From: Straminergon stramineum
Lineage: Eukaryota > Streptophyta > Bryopsida > Hypnales > Calliergonaceae
Assembly: GCA_963920665.1 (NCBI GenBank)
Contig: OY987265.1
Span: 17,551,001 to 17,615,000, forward strand
Direction of reading: 5' to 3'
Length of the DNA stretch: 64,000 bases
The stretch's first letter is position 1; each line of letters opens with the position of its first letter. A program made the position numbers and the translations under genes. The notes beneath the pieces are model-generated. The model was not told the DNA's origin. It worked only from the letters and a program-made list of their open reading frames with translations, and made no database searches. This document shows positions 49,393 to 60,556 of this stretch, one piece after another.

Positions 49393-49698
49393 CGACATCG
49401 AATTGCATGTTCTGTGGATTCAAAAATGGTCTCCAACAGTCAAGCCGGTTTGGGAGACTATAACTGTAGGAAAGAAGTCATTTTAGAGCACTCTTGAAAA
49501 CTGAACGCTAAGATTTCCAAGGGCTAGGAGCTGCAATTTGTGTCCCTTGTTTGGTAATGTATAGTTCAATGGACGGGAGGGCCCTGATTTTTAAGGCTTT
49601 GTGCACTCATTTTTTATTATATTTGGACATTGTTCATCCGGTCTTCAGATTTTGAATTTCATTCCAATATACGGAATTAAAATTTGTGCCTTGCCACT

Positions 49699-52600
49699 AT
49701 GAGCAAGGATTGGTCTGGTTGGTATGGTACCCCATCAACTGGTAAGATAGAGTGCAAGGCTTGCAACTCGGTGTTTGCCAAGAAGGTAAGCCGTACGTTG
49801 AGCCATTTAGGATATGAAGGCCCATCAGGTGTTCGTGATGCAAGAGTGAGTCTTTGTTTGCAATTGACGCCGGATGTTCGAGTCCTATGTATTCGATTTA
49901 ATGGGACATTCCCGCGAAGACCGATCATTGACAATGTAGATGTAGGTAGCATGCATATGGTCAGGAGCAATTTTTCAAATGAGAGGGATATGGCACGTTC
50001 TACTCAAGAGGACTCATACGCAACACTGGAAGAATTTGTTAGTGTAGGATCCGAAGTAAACCGAAATACAAAAACATCCAGTGATCGTGAGACTCCAAGG
50101 GCATCAAGCAATAGACCCCAAAGACAAAGTAGTCTAGTGGATGGCTTTGATTCCGTAGCAAAACGCAATTTGAATGCAATGTGGGCCAATTTCTTCTATG
50201 CGGCAAACATTCCATTTGCCGTAGCTCGAAATCCGGCATTTAAAGAAGTAGTGAAAAAACAGTTGAGTACCATGGGCCCTATGCTCCACCATCGTATCAT
50301 GATTTACGCCATAAATTGCTTGACCAAGCAAAGACCGACATCAAGACAAAGCTTCATAGTCGGACCAATATAGCATTCAGAAGTTTGGAGCAACATTGTC
50401 TATTGATGGATGGAGCTCGGTTACCAATCGACCATTGATAAATGCCATGCTTATATCTTCTACGGGTGAGCAATTTCTGGGATCGGTGGATACAAGTGGA
50501 ATCGAAAAGAATGCTCCTTTTTTGGCCTCTCTCTTGGAAAAGTTTATAGAACAAGTAGGCCCCACAAATGTTGTGCAAATGACTGCAAGCAACGCTCCTG
50601 TAAATCCAACAGCATGAAATATGGTGTCGACTAAATATTTGGACATTTTCTTTCAAGATTGTGTAGTGCATGCCTTGAATTTGTTGCTTCAAGATTGGGG
50701 GAAGCAAGAATGGTTGAAGGACCTAGTGGAAAAGGCCCAAACCGTTGTGAAGTTCTTCAGATTGCGGCATATGCCGCTAGCTATATTTCAAAAGCACGAA
50801 ACGAAGAATAGCTTATTGATGTCGGTGAAAACAAAATTTGCCTCCAATTTCTTCATGATTTCTCGTTTGTTGAAGGTCAAGGCTGGATTGCAACAAAGTG
50901 TGGTGGATCCAGAATGGGTAGAATATGTCCTCAAGTTACAGGACACGAGGAACGCAAAATATCGTACAGAGTCTCGGGAGGTGAAGAAGACAATTTTAGA
51001 TGAGCATTTTTGGGCCCATGCCACTAATTTTCGAGAATTGATGGCACCTATGGTGTTTGGTCTACATGATTTGGATGCGAAGACACCATGTATGGGCAAG
51101 GTGTTGCACATTATGAGGAATTTAGAGAAGCATGTCTTTTCTTTACGAAAAGAGTCCTTTGGTTTGTCCTCGGACTTAGCCATGCCTATCGAAAAGTCGT
51201 TTGGTAAGCAACAGGAAATGGTAGAGACTGATCAACATTATGCAGGAGCTCTTTTGAATCCTTACCTTCTTCACGATAAAGAACTAGTTGACGATCAAGA
51301 TGCAACAGATGCATGCAAGCGCGTTATCAGGAAAATATGTCAATTGGGAACTTATCCTGACGTAGTGAAGGAGTTTGTAGCATTTCGACACCGAGATCCT
51401 CCGTTCCACAACATGTTGGATCTGGCCGAGCAAAAATTCTCGGCATATGCTTTGTGGGATTTTGAGGGTGCATGTAGTAAGCTCATTGCTCCAATTGCAA
51501 AGAGGATTTTGGCCCAACCGGTGTCATCATCTTCATGTGAACGAAATTGGAGTAGCTACTCTTTTGTTCACAACAAATCCCAGAACAAGTTGAAGCCACA
51601 AAGAGCAGCCAATTTGGTATATGTATACACCAATTCTAAAGTCATAGCTGCATCCAAGGAGAAGGATGAAAAGAAGTGGTACCATGACAATGTGGAGTCC
51701 GAAGATTCGGAAGGGCCTATCTCAAAAGACAAAGATGATGAATCTGTATCTGATGATAGAGATGCTGTGATTTATGATATGCACAATTCTGACGAAGAAA
51801 TGTTTGAGACTCCTAATCAAAACAATGAAGACTTCGGAGTTGCGAATGGAGACATGTATGAGTTTCGATCAGATGAGGATGATTGCGGGCTTGATGATGA
51901 TGTACCTTCGATAGCTAGATTTGTGGATGGAACCGGATTCATGAGTAGCAAAAATCTTCTACCAAACATGGAGGATACGTATGTAGAGATAAGGGCGACC
52001 AATAGGACAACGGTTGTGAATGATGGGAGTCTTGAAAAAGATGAAGTGATTCCCATTTCTGATGCTCCATCCCCAATAATGGCGGTAGAAAAAAATCACC
52101 AACACGAAGACAAAGGAGGATGTGAGGTGAATGTTCAGATGAACGTGTGCAATGCAATTGGTGCGTCAATAGTGGTATCGGCAAGCAAGAAATGTAAGGA
52201 AGCAAATATTGGAAATGCCAAACCACACGAAGTAGAAGATAATGCTGAAGCACGTTCGATGGAGTCAGGTAGCCCAATTTTTGTCAACAATGGTGTTGGC
52301 AAAATGCACCTCATGGAAGATTCTCTCGAACCACCACGTAGCGCTCCTCCCCGTGCACTATTTAAAACCGGTGCCACGACATTGGGTGGTTCAAGGAAAT
52401 AACAGCTTGGAAAAAAACATTTGTCTCCTACGAAAGAGATGGGTTCCCGGGGGAATCCAAGTCGAACCATTTTATCATGTACCGATGATGATGATAAGGA
52501 TGAGACATTGGCTTCAATGTTTATTCAACATCGGGGCCATCCACCATGCCATTCCTTGAAATCATTAGGCCACACATTGCAATCTTTGAATGCAATGCAG

Positions 52601-52942
52601 TTAATTATTCAAGGAGCACCAAAAGCAGAGATATCAAAGGATGAAGACTCCATCAAAGCTCATAAACAAAGAATAATGCAACCCTTTGCTACCTCTTCAA
52701 GCAAGAGCCAGAATATGAGTAGAACCCCACTTGATACCTATCAAGTTTCTTCAAAGAAAAAAATGAAAACAATCCCTAGCTTTAAGGAAGGCATTGGTAA
52801 GGCTATATTAAGAGCCAAAATGGAGAAGAAGACCAGTAGATCAATGAGATCATTGACATCTACACAAATACAAGAAGGAGTGAAAATTGTACAATCTTCA
52901 TCAAACGACATAGAAGAGACATCTAACAATGAAGACGACTGA
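49699..52942 (+). pseudogene. hAT superfamily transposase, inactive
   Basis: From the ATG at 49699: a BED-type zinc finger (IECKACNSVFAKK...LSHLGY), a DUF659-type core (WANFFYAANIPFAVARNPAF, then SIDGWSSVTNRPLINAM and VGPTNVVQMTASNAPVNP), and a C-terminal hAT dimerisation segment (SSCERNWSSYSFVHNKSQNKL, 51.53-51.6 kb). A long acidic tail follows. In active hATs the second catalytic Asp lies in a TDNA-like motif; here it reads TASNA, so the residue is lost. One or two frameshifts fall between about 50.32 and 50.39 kb, with stops at TGA 50615 and TAA 52400; after the latter the same frame stays open to 52942 (QLGKKHLSPTKEM). Terminal inverted repeats and an 8 bp target duplication were not found by eye. 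It would be nuclear and cut-and-paste in type. Confidence 0.8.
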
Positions 52943-53465
52943 TGGGGAACTAGATGTGATAGTAGCGGGGCTGAGGTGAAAGGAGATAGTGATTACAAGC
53001 CTTAGAGATTCAAGGGATGTAGGCTTAGGTGTTTAGGTGCTTATGATACATCGAGCATGTAATGTCAATTGATTGTCTGAAGCTTCCATTGTAGTTGGAA
53101 TTTGCTTATTGATGTTGAAAATATGATTTTTTTTTTTAATTACAAAACCAAGAAGAAGTCCCCCCAAAATTGATTGTGTTCCTCTTTCTTTGTATGAAGC
53201 ATGATACATTGCAAGATACATATATAATGCAACAATTTTGACTTCATGATTGTCATAGAATCATAGATTTGGTAATTTTCAAGGTGAAGAGAATTTTGAA
53301 TTTTTTTTAATCCTTTCCCTTGATAATTCATAATTGCAATTATAGTGTACAATTTCTTTGGTTGATTACACTACAAAGGATAGTTCATAACTCCATATGT
53401 TATTGTAAAAAGCATTCAAGGAATCAAAGTTTACTTGAAGGAGTTGAAGCTTTGTATTAAAAAAC
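52943..53465. other. Intergenic interval
   Basis: AT-rich, no gene seen; several long T runs. Likely 3' flank of the hAT element. Confidence 0.45.
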
Positions 53466-53605
53466 TAGCCACCAGCCGTTCGCCCGTCCACCCGACCGCA
53501 TTTACCCAGGGTAAATTTGCGGACGATGTTTTTTACCCACCGGTGATGTAGCGTCCGCAGGGTCCGGACGTCCGATTTTTGGATGCGATTTTGCCCGGGA
53601 CGCTC
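53466..53605. repeat. CGTCCG/CGGACG cluster before MULE-like copy 2
   Basis: Contains CGCCCGTCCACCCGACCGC, GCGGACGATG, GCGTCCGCAGGGTCCGGACG and the word TTTACCC(A)GGGTAAA. Parts resemble 37.18-37.26 kb (CCTAGGGTAAAAA, GTCTGGAGGGGTGCGGACG, GGATGTCCGGATG), suggesting pieces of the same element end. Confidence 0.6.
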
Positions 53606-53708
53606 ACTTTCGTCAACCCTGGTCTATAGTACCCCGTCTAATACTCTAACACAGTCATTGTTCTCACATCCTCCTTTGCACCCAAGTCCACCTGAGGGAG
53701 TGAGCATC

Positions 53709-56700
53709 ATGGATAGCTTGAGGAGACTCGCCACCATGCATCGCTCGCGGAATGAATTGTCTACAACTAATCTGAATGCCGTCAAGCATCATCGCGTGGA
53801 GTTCTTGCCTCCAACTTTTAATGGCGATGTCATCTTTGAGTTGCCTCCGTGTCGCTCCTCTTCATCTTCCTCGGCAACCAAGAACTTAGATGGGATGGAC
53901 AAGTGGTACAACGGACACCCATGGTGCAAGTTGGTGACAACAAACATCAACAACTCTGACAATCTCAAATTCCGTAAGTCCTACTGCATTGGGCATCTCT
54001 CTTGTCAAAATCTTGAGTGTGATTATTTGAAGAGGGCTTCAAAAGGGAACGAAATAGAGTGGAGTGGTTATACAATCTTCCCATTTGTTGTAGGGGCCAA
54101 TCCGCCCAAAGATTCTACTCTAGTCTACAAGGTGTGCAAAATGGCCCCTACATGCTTGAAAACATGCAATGCTAGGATATACTACTCCTATAGTGATAAT
54201 CTGAAAATGAGTAGGGTTGCAATTCACTTCAAAGATCATGCTCACCCTATTGCGAAAGGCATGTACAGAGATTCCAAAGAGAAAATATGTGGACTCATTG
54301 CAGAGCAAGTGGCCAAAACACCAATGGCCACAAATTCCACAATCGCGCTATCTGCTAGCAAAGATTTTCTTACCAATTATCTATTTCACAAAGGAGAGGG
54401 AGAAAAGGAAATGTTGAAGGGGGAGGAACTAGAGGAGGTCATGGACCGATTCCAATATTTGAGTAGTCCAAATATTAGGAATTTGATCTCTTCATTTCAC
54501 TCTAACAACCGAGGAAGTGTCATCGACAACATCATGACTATGAAGAAAGAATCAAAGTTTGAATTCGTCCATGACAGCGTATTTCCAAGCCAAAGCAAAG
54601 AGAAGGTGTACATTTTCAAAATGCTCACCGAAGGACCTGGAAGTGGTGTCGATCTAGTGAGGCGTATGCAATCGGGAGGTGATCTTCAAAATGCGTGGAT
54701 GATGTTTGACCACGTCAAGTGGGTGAAGGAGTGGACCACGATGGCTTGCCACGTGTATGATCCCCAATACAAAAAGGTGATGACCATTTCAACCTTCAAT
54801 ATGCAATCTGAAGATACTGAGATCCAAGTGAAATTTTGGAGGTGCTTGAATGATGTCATGTCAAAAAATGGTGTTCACCATCCAAACTTCAAGGGATTCA
54901 TGGCAAACAGTGCAATGGCTAATTGGAATGCGGTTCGCATCGTCTACGGTAGTGGTTCTACCGAGGAGAAAATGGAGAACCGTGAAAGGACTTGCTTGTT
55001 GCATTGGACTACTTCACTTCAGAAGCATACATAGAAACACATAAAGGAAGCATTCCAACAACAACACAATGCATTGTGCAAGCAGTACAAAGATTCCAAA
55101 ACTACGGAGGAGGCAGAGACGCGATATCTAGCGATTCGATCATGGTGGTTGTCATCTAGAGCTACCAATGAAGAATCACTTCATCACTTAGACCACTGGC
55201 TGGCATTTTGGCATTTTCGATACCATCAATGGGGAGGCTTCATGCAAATGGTAAGTATCTATTTGTATTTCATTTTATATAATGATTTTGTTGTTTGTAA
55301 ATTGTATTTTGTGATAGATTATATGTGTCATTATTGATAGAGAATTTGAGAAAGTCATCTACTTTTTTCAATTTCATAAAAATTTGAGGAGAATGGAGTT
55401 GGGATCCCAAAATGGGAGTACCTCAACATTCAATCGGAACATCAGTCAGATTCGACTGATGTGTTTAGGGGGTGTAGAAGTATCCCTTTTTGGTGTACCG
55501 TCTTGTAAAAAGAGTATTTTTTTGGCCCTAGCTCTAGGAAGTGATCATGTATTGTTGACAGTGAAGAATCCAATTCTTCAAGTGTTCATTTCTAGTGTAA
55601 TAATGCATTTATTGTATAGTGGTGAAATGTCTTCATATGTCCATCTTAAGTAGATTACACCCTTAGTCAACAAAACAGTTCAAGCGTACTAAAGGACTTG
55701 AAATATGTCCCTGAAAGTAGTAATTGAAGTGTTGTTGTGGATGGATTTAAAAGATTTGAGCTTGGAAGAAATGGCAGACATGACTTTGTGCAATCTATCA
55801 AAAACAATTCACAACAAGTGGCTTCAAATGTCTGGAAATCGAGAAAACAATTTGTTTGATGCCACTTGTGACGATAGTATCCGAGCTTGGATGCAAATGA
55901 CAAACTACCGGGCATACTTGAGAGGCCACACATCTGGGTCTGGTCCATCAAAGGGAGAGTTGAAGTTGAGAGCTGCAAGACGAAGTGGAGATCCCAAGAA
56001 GATGGTTGAGGCCTTAAACACATTGCCTGGAGTCGTCGGGATTGGAACTTGAGTACCGCATCTAGAAGGAGAAGAAATTTTTGGAAGCACAAAGAGGAAG
56101 TTGGACATACCTATTGGCGATGCTGGAGACTCATATCGACCAGATAAAGTTAATTTTTCTCAACCCTGTGTTCGCATGAGATCCACCGCGGCTTCTACAT
56201 AGGTCATGGAGGATTTTGAAAAACAACATGTGGTGAACCCTTCTCAACATGTTATTGTTGCATTTGAAAGCGATTGTGACACATCAAAATGGCACATAGC
56301 AAGAATCAACCACAAATCAAACACAAAATGTCAAGCTCAACAACGTGGGTCCAACATCAAGTGCACTGCCAAAATTGCAAGGGGACGGAAGGGATCACCA
56401 GCTCCCACCTACCATGGGAGGAAAGAAGATTACGGGAGTAAACGAGAGGTAGTAGCGGACTTCTGGTTTTACTGGGATGACATAGAAAGATGTGTGAAAG
56501 GTACAAAAAGGAAGTGGATCATTGATTGGCCAGAGGTACCGGAAGTTTGGCCAGTTCTAAATGGGACCAATCTCAATCGAGAGGAGACCTTGCTACTACA
56601 ACATGCAAGCTTCCATCTCCAAGAGCGTCCTATACTATCGCCATGTCGCCTGTTCAATATGTCCAAGATTTTTGAAAGCGTTCTATATGACAATAAGACA

Positions 56701-57149
56701 CCTATGAATCTAGATGCGTACCCAACGGTTAGGAACAATCGAACCATTCGGCAAATTGCAAATGCACCATCTACAGAACAACGAAACAAATGGGAAAGTG
56801 CTGGTAATGTTAAAGGACAAATCCTTGGAGTCACATTACTTCCTTTTCCAGGCCTCAATGCAATAATGCAATTGTGTCGTTGGAAACAGAGGTAGACCAT
56901 AACAAAAATGTCTATCAAATTACAGTGGGTATGTTTCCCGTGTGCACATGCCCCGACTTTGTGAACATGGTTGTCTCGGCTATTGGAGGTCATCATCAAT
57001 ATGTGAATTGCAAGCACTTATACTACTTATACCGCTACTTTTGCAAGATGGACCTACATGATGACAAATTCATTCATGCACCAAGTTATAGCTTCAACGA
57101 GTTGAAGCTACTTTTAGTTCGAGCAGGAATTATCACAGTTCTAGAGTAG
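53709..57149 (+). pseudogene. MULE-like transposase-related gene, copy 2
   Basis: The likely start is the ATG at 53709 (MDSLRRLATM); the open frame reaches back to 53583 but over repeat sequence. The protein matches copy 1 along its length but lacks its 190-residue N-terminal region: HRVEFLPPTFNGDVIFELPP, finger GHLSCQNLECDYL...CKMAPTCLKTCNARIYY...HFKDHAHPI, core MMFDHVKWVKEWTTMACHVYD, MQSED, FMANSAMANWNAVR, CLLHW, and SWIM CTCPDF...NCKHLYYLY (56.95-57.02 kb). The second core Asp (FMAD in copy 1) is Asn here. Stops: TAG 55032, TGA 56050, TAG 56200; one frame slip near 56.87 kb. An intron starts at GTAAGT 55251 and ends about 55.73 kb, longer than in copy 1. Confidence 0.75.
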
Positions 57150-57370
57150 GCATGAACTCATTTATCGATGTACTTCACTTGGATTGTATTCATTCATATA
57201 TATTATAATTGAAATGATTTAGAGTGTACGGAATTGAAAATTTGAATGCATTCATGAAATAGAAAAGCATGTCTCATTGGTCAATTATTTTGTAGTTAGT
57301 TCATATAAATGATTGAAATATAGCACCGTAATCCCTATTTTAGTAAGGCATATATGAATACATAATTTGG
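57150..57370. other. 3' flank of MULE-like copy 2
   Basis: AT-rich, no gene seen. Probably the 3' untranslated and terminal region of the element. Confidence 0.4.
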
Positions 57371-57374
57371 TCTT

Positions 57375-57780
57375 CCTCCTTTGCCCTAGTGTTTTCCCAT
57401 TTTTTTAACTTCTTCATAGTCTTTTTAATTCCATTGTTTTTCCCTTCATTTCCGCTTTTTATTCCGGGTTTTTTTCATTATACATTCTTGTTGGTTTTCC
57501 TTTACTCCAAATTCTTCCTTCCACCATTATTTTCTTCTTTAACCCATTTTTTTCCCTTTCCCCATTTTTTTTCTTCTCCCATTTCTTTTTCTTTCCCCAT
57601 TTTTCCCCTTCCCCCATTTGTTTTTTCCCTTTCCTCATTTGTTTCTTCCCTTTCCCCTTTTGGTTTTCCCTGTACCCATTTGTTTTTTCCTTTTCCCATT
57701 TTTTTGTCACCACCCATTTTTTTTTTTCCATTTTTTTCCTTTCCCCATCTTCTTTTTCTTCCACCAATTTCTGGGGCCAA
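57375..57780. repeat. Pyrimidine-rich low-complexity tract
   Basis: Plus strand almost free of A and G for ~400 bp, with loosely repeating TTTCCC(C)ATTTTTTT units of 20-25 bp. The open frames on both strands (Phe/Pro-rich and Lys/Glu-rich) are artefacts of this composition. Confidence 0.85.
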
Positions 57781-58460
57781 TTATTACAATTTCTTTTGAG
57801 GATGTCAACATTTGTTAGTAAATTTCAATCATCACAAAAAAACAATTTCAAAATAGAAAATAATGTAAAAAAAATAATCTGAAGATTTTAGTGAAATATC
57901 TACCACAAATCCACAGTGGCTTGTGGACATCATCTCATCCAAACCTTTAGATTGTCTACTCATCCTACACATGTGCACATACACTATTGCTCATGGAAAT
58001 CCCATTAGTTATGGGATATTCGGAACCCTAAATCCTATGTATTCAAATTAGGTAGACAAAAAAACGCAATTGAGTTGTGTCCAAATGACATCTACCTACA
58101 ATATTCACACCGTCCACCATATTTCCCATTGTAATCATTGAACTAAGTGGCGAAACTTTTCACCAAAGTTCCAAGGTCTTTTCCAATAGTAGTATGCAAT
58201 TTCAAAAGGATAAAAAATGACTCATTCCACAATCCACGGTTTTAGGGGACACGGTCATAGGTCATAATAATTACTATAAATAGGATGTTTTCCTCTATTT
58301 TTTTGAAAAAAGGTGAAAATAAAAATTGGGTGGCAAAAAAACTAAAAAAAGAGGTTTTGTGGGCTCTAGGCTCACAAACTCCACGCTCACAGCTCATAGG
58401 CTCACGGCTCCAAGCTTGCACGCTAGCATCGCTGGCTTGAGACAGAATGCAAAGGAGACC
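57781..58460. other. Interval with GCTC-rich tract
   Basis: AT-rich without genes until about 58.36 kb. Then CTCTAGGCTCACAAACTCCACGCTCACAGCTCATAGGCTCACGGCTCC is a degenerate repeat of CACGGCTCA-like units, related to those at 21.35 and 36.68 kb, just before the gene at 58.47 kb. Confidence 0.5.
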
Positions 58461-58465
58461 AATCA

Positions 58466-60556
58466 GTGGATGTACCGATGCCACAGAGTTTACAGGGATC
58501 AGAGTTTTATTATAAGATGGCTCAAGACGCAAACCAATTGGCAATGTTAGTGGCGCATCCAACGATCTTTGAAGACTACAATCGTCTGAAGCAGCAACAT
58601 GAGCTTCTCCAGAACCAATATCAATTGTTGCAGGTTCAGGCGAGTTGGTTGGAGACTCACAATAGAGGAGAGATGTGCACTCAAGGGGAAGACCTTAAAG
58701 TCCAATTGGAAAATTTCAAGATGGAGGTGGCAGCCCAAAATGATAGATATGCAAAGCTCAACACCAAACATGTACAATTGTGGATAGAGGCAGAGGCTCA
58801 AAAGCAGAAAATCGAGGAGTTAACCGATTGTTTGAAGGTGATGGAGTAGGAGCATGAATTACTTTCCCATCCACTTACCAATCGGAGTGGCAAAGAGATA
58901 GTGGGTTTGGAAAAGCAGCATGACTATGTTTTAAGAGTCCGAGAGGGGGGAATGACCATCAAGAACCTATTGCAGTTGTCTTTGTACATTCCACCTGCCC
59001 AGAATTTGGAGGGAGCTTATTCGTACAATCGGCAGGTGTTTTTCTTAATTGCAGATTTATCATCGCACTAGTGCGTATCGGTGTCAGCATTTCAAAAGGT
59101 GTGGGAGTGGGTGGAACTGATTAAACAGGAAGATCTATTGGCAGAGATTATTGTGCATGGCGATTTGCTTTTGGAGGATTATGTGGCTGCTTATTGGTTA
59201 TTTGGTGATCTTGGAGCTCGGTTGTTGCACTACTATCAACAATTGGAGGAAGTTCAAGCCGAATGACACCAATTGGAAGTTCAATGCCCAGAACAATTAC
59301 AAGAACCTAAGTGTTCGACGTGGGGCAAAACAGTGGTGACTAAATTGGTGACCAATTGGGCTCAGTGTCCAATTGCAGATTGGCAGGTCTTAGTACAAAC
59401 ATTATTGGACGAGTATCAATCAGAGGGATGGGTGATTCAAATGATCAAAGATAATCAAGCCCGATCGGTGAGGACACAGTCATCGGATATCCATCCAAGT
59501 GAGTATTTTTATATGAAGATCAAGTTGGAGCAGATGGTTAAGGTCAAATCTTTTTCACAATTGTTGCCATTTGAGCTTGATGCACAGGTCGTTTTCAAAA
59601 ACAAATATACGTGGCAAGTATCACCAAAAGCCATTGTGGGCATACCGTTGAATTTGGATACCTGGAGTTTTGGGACGATTGGCAACATGACGGATACGCA
59701 ATTCTTGGGTGAATGGGAAAGCTTGTTTTCTACTGTGAGTGACCGATCGGATGTTCTATTGTGGGAAGCATTACTATGGATTGGCAAGGATTACAATCAT
59801 GAGCAATCGGCGTTGAGTAAGCCAATTGAGGCTTTGATTTCTAGGGAATCTAATCTTCGATTGGATATAGGTGAAGTACCAGAAAACGTGAGAGAAAATC
59901 CCAATTGGTGCTCCGTTCCCCATCATTACAAGTGGCATATCGACGCTCAATTAGACGTTGTGTGGTATAACTAGCCAATTATTGAAGGCAATTGGGTTAA
60001 TTGGCAGGAATGTGTAGGGTCTTACCTTTAGTTTTGGCAGCAACATAAAACCCATCGGGATCCAATGTGCTTCCGGGCGGCCATTTTTTGCAAAGCTCTT
60101 GCAGAGTGGTGCTAGTTCTTCAAAATCATTATTGATCCTCGCTTAGGTGGCTGAATGTTATAAGACGGGGAACTTTATGCTCGTTTGAATTATAATTGCT
60201 ATCGGAAAATGCGCCTATTGGAGTTGATGTTCTTGATGCAGTTTTTACAGGGTGCCCACCATAACCTTATTGGTGACAAGTATGCCAATCGGAGAGGGCC
60301 AATGGATGTGTTTTTCAATAGGGATAGAGATGGTACATTGAAGTGGGAGCGTGCCAATTGGAGAGATTTATTAGTGTTGTGCGATCAAGCCAATCGGGAG
60401 GAAAGGAAGAAAGGTGCATCTTGGCCAATGTACCAAATGCCATTGCAGTGGACTCCCGGATGTGCTTACCAATTGATTTCGTATGGGCTTTCTTCCAAGA
60501 GTTTGCAACCAGGGGAGGCAGGATCTTCATCAAGTGGACAACAACTCAAGAAGTGA
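58466..60556 (+). pseudogene. Unknown coiled-coil gene, eight in-frame stops and no frameshift
   Basis: One frame stays readable for 2.09 kb. Stops: TAG 58847, TAG 59069, TGA 59264, TAG 59972, TAG 60029, TAG 60113, TGA 60152, TAA 60161. The first 130 residues form a coiled coil (LKQQHELLQNQYQLLQVQ). Later segments are ordered-looking: EGAYSYNRQVFFL, EYFYMKIKLEQMVKVK, VVFKNKYTWQVSP, WCSVPHHYKWHIDAQ, and near the end GPMDVFFNRDRDGTLKWERA and WPMYQMPLQWTPG. I do not recognise the family. Its region is saturated with the DNA word CAATTGG, which shapes the protein toward NW, QL and PI pairs. A gag or other transposon structural protein is the best guess; no enzyme motif is visible. Confidence 0.5.

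Noticed and set aside
57389..57799. 136-codon Phe/Pro-rich frame and its Lys/Glu-rich antisense
   Set aside because: Product of the pyrimidine-rich low-complexity tract.
604..60163. Alternative genetic code or programmed readthrough of stops
   Set aside because: All three stop codons occur internally, frames also carry indels in several relics, and Trp-to-TAG changes have clear parental codons in related copies. Decay is simpler.
604..60163. U-to-C RNA editing restoring the stops, as in some plant organelles
   Set aside because: The genes are nuclear-type with spliceosomal introns, and the Trp-to-stop cases could not be repaired by U-to-C editing.
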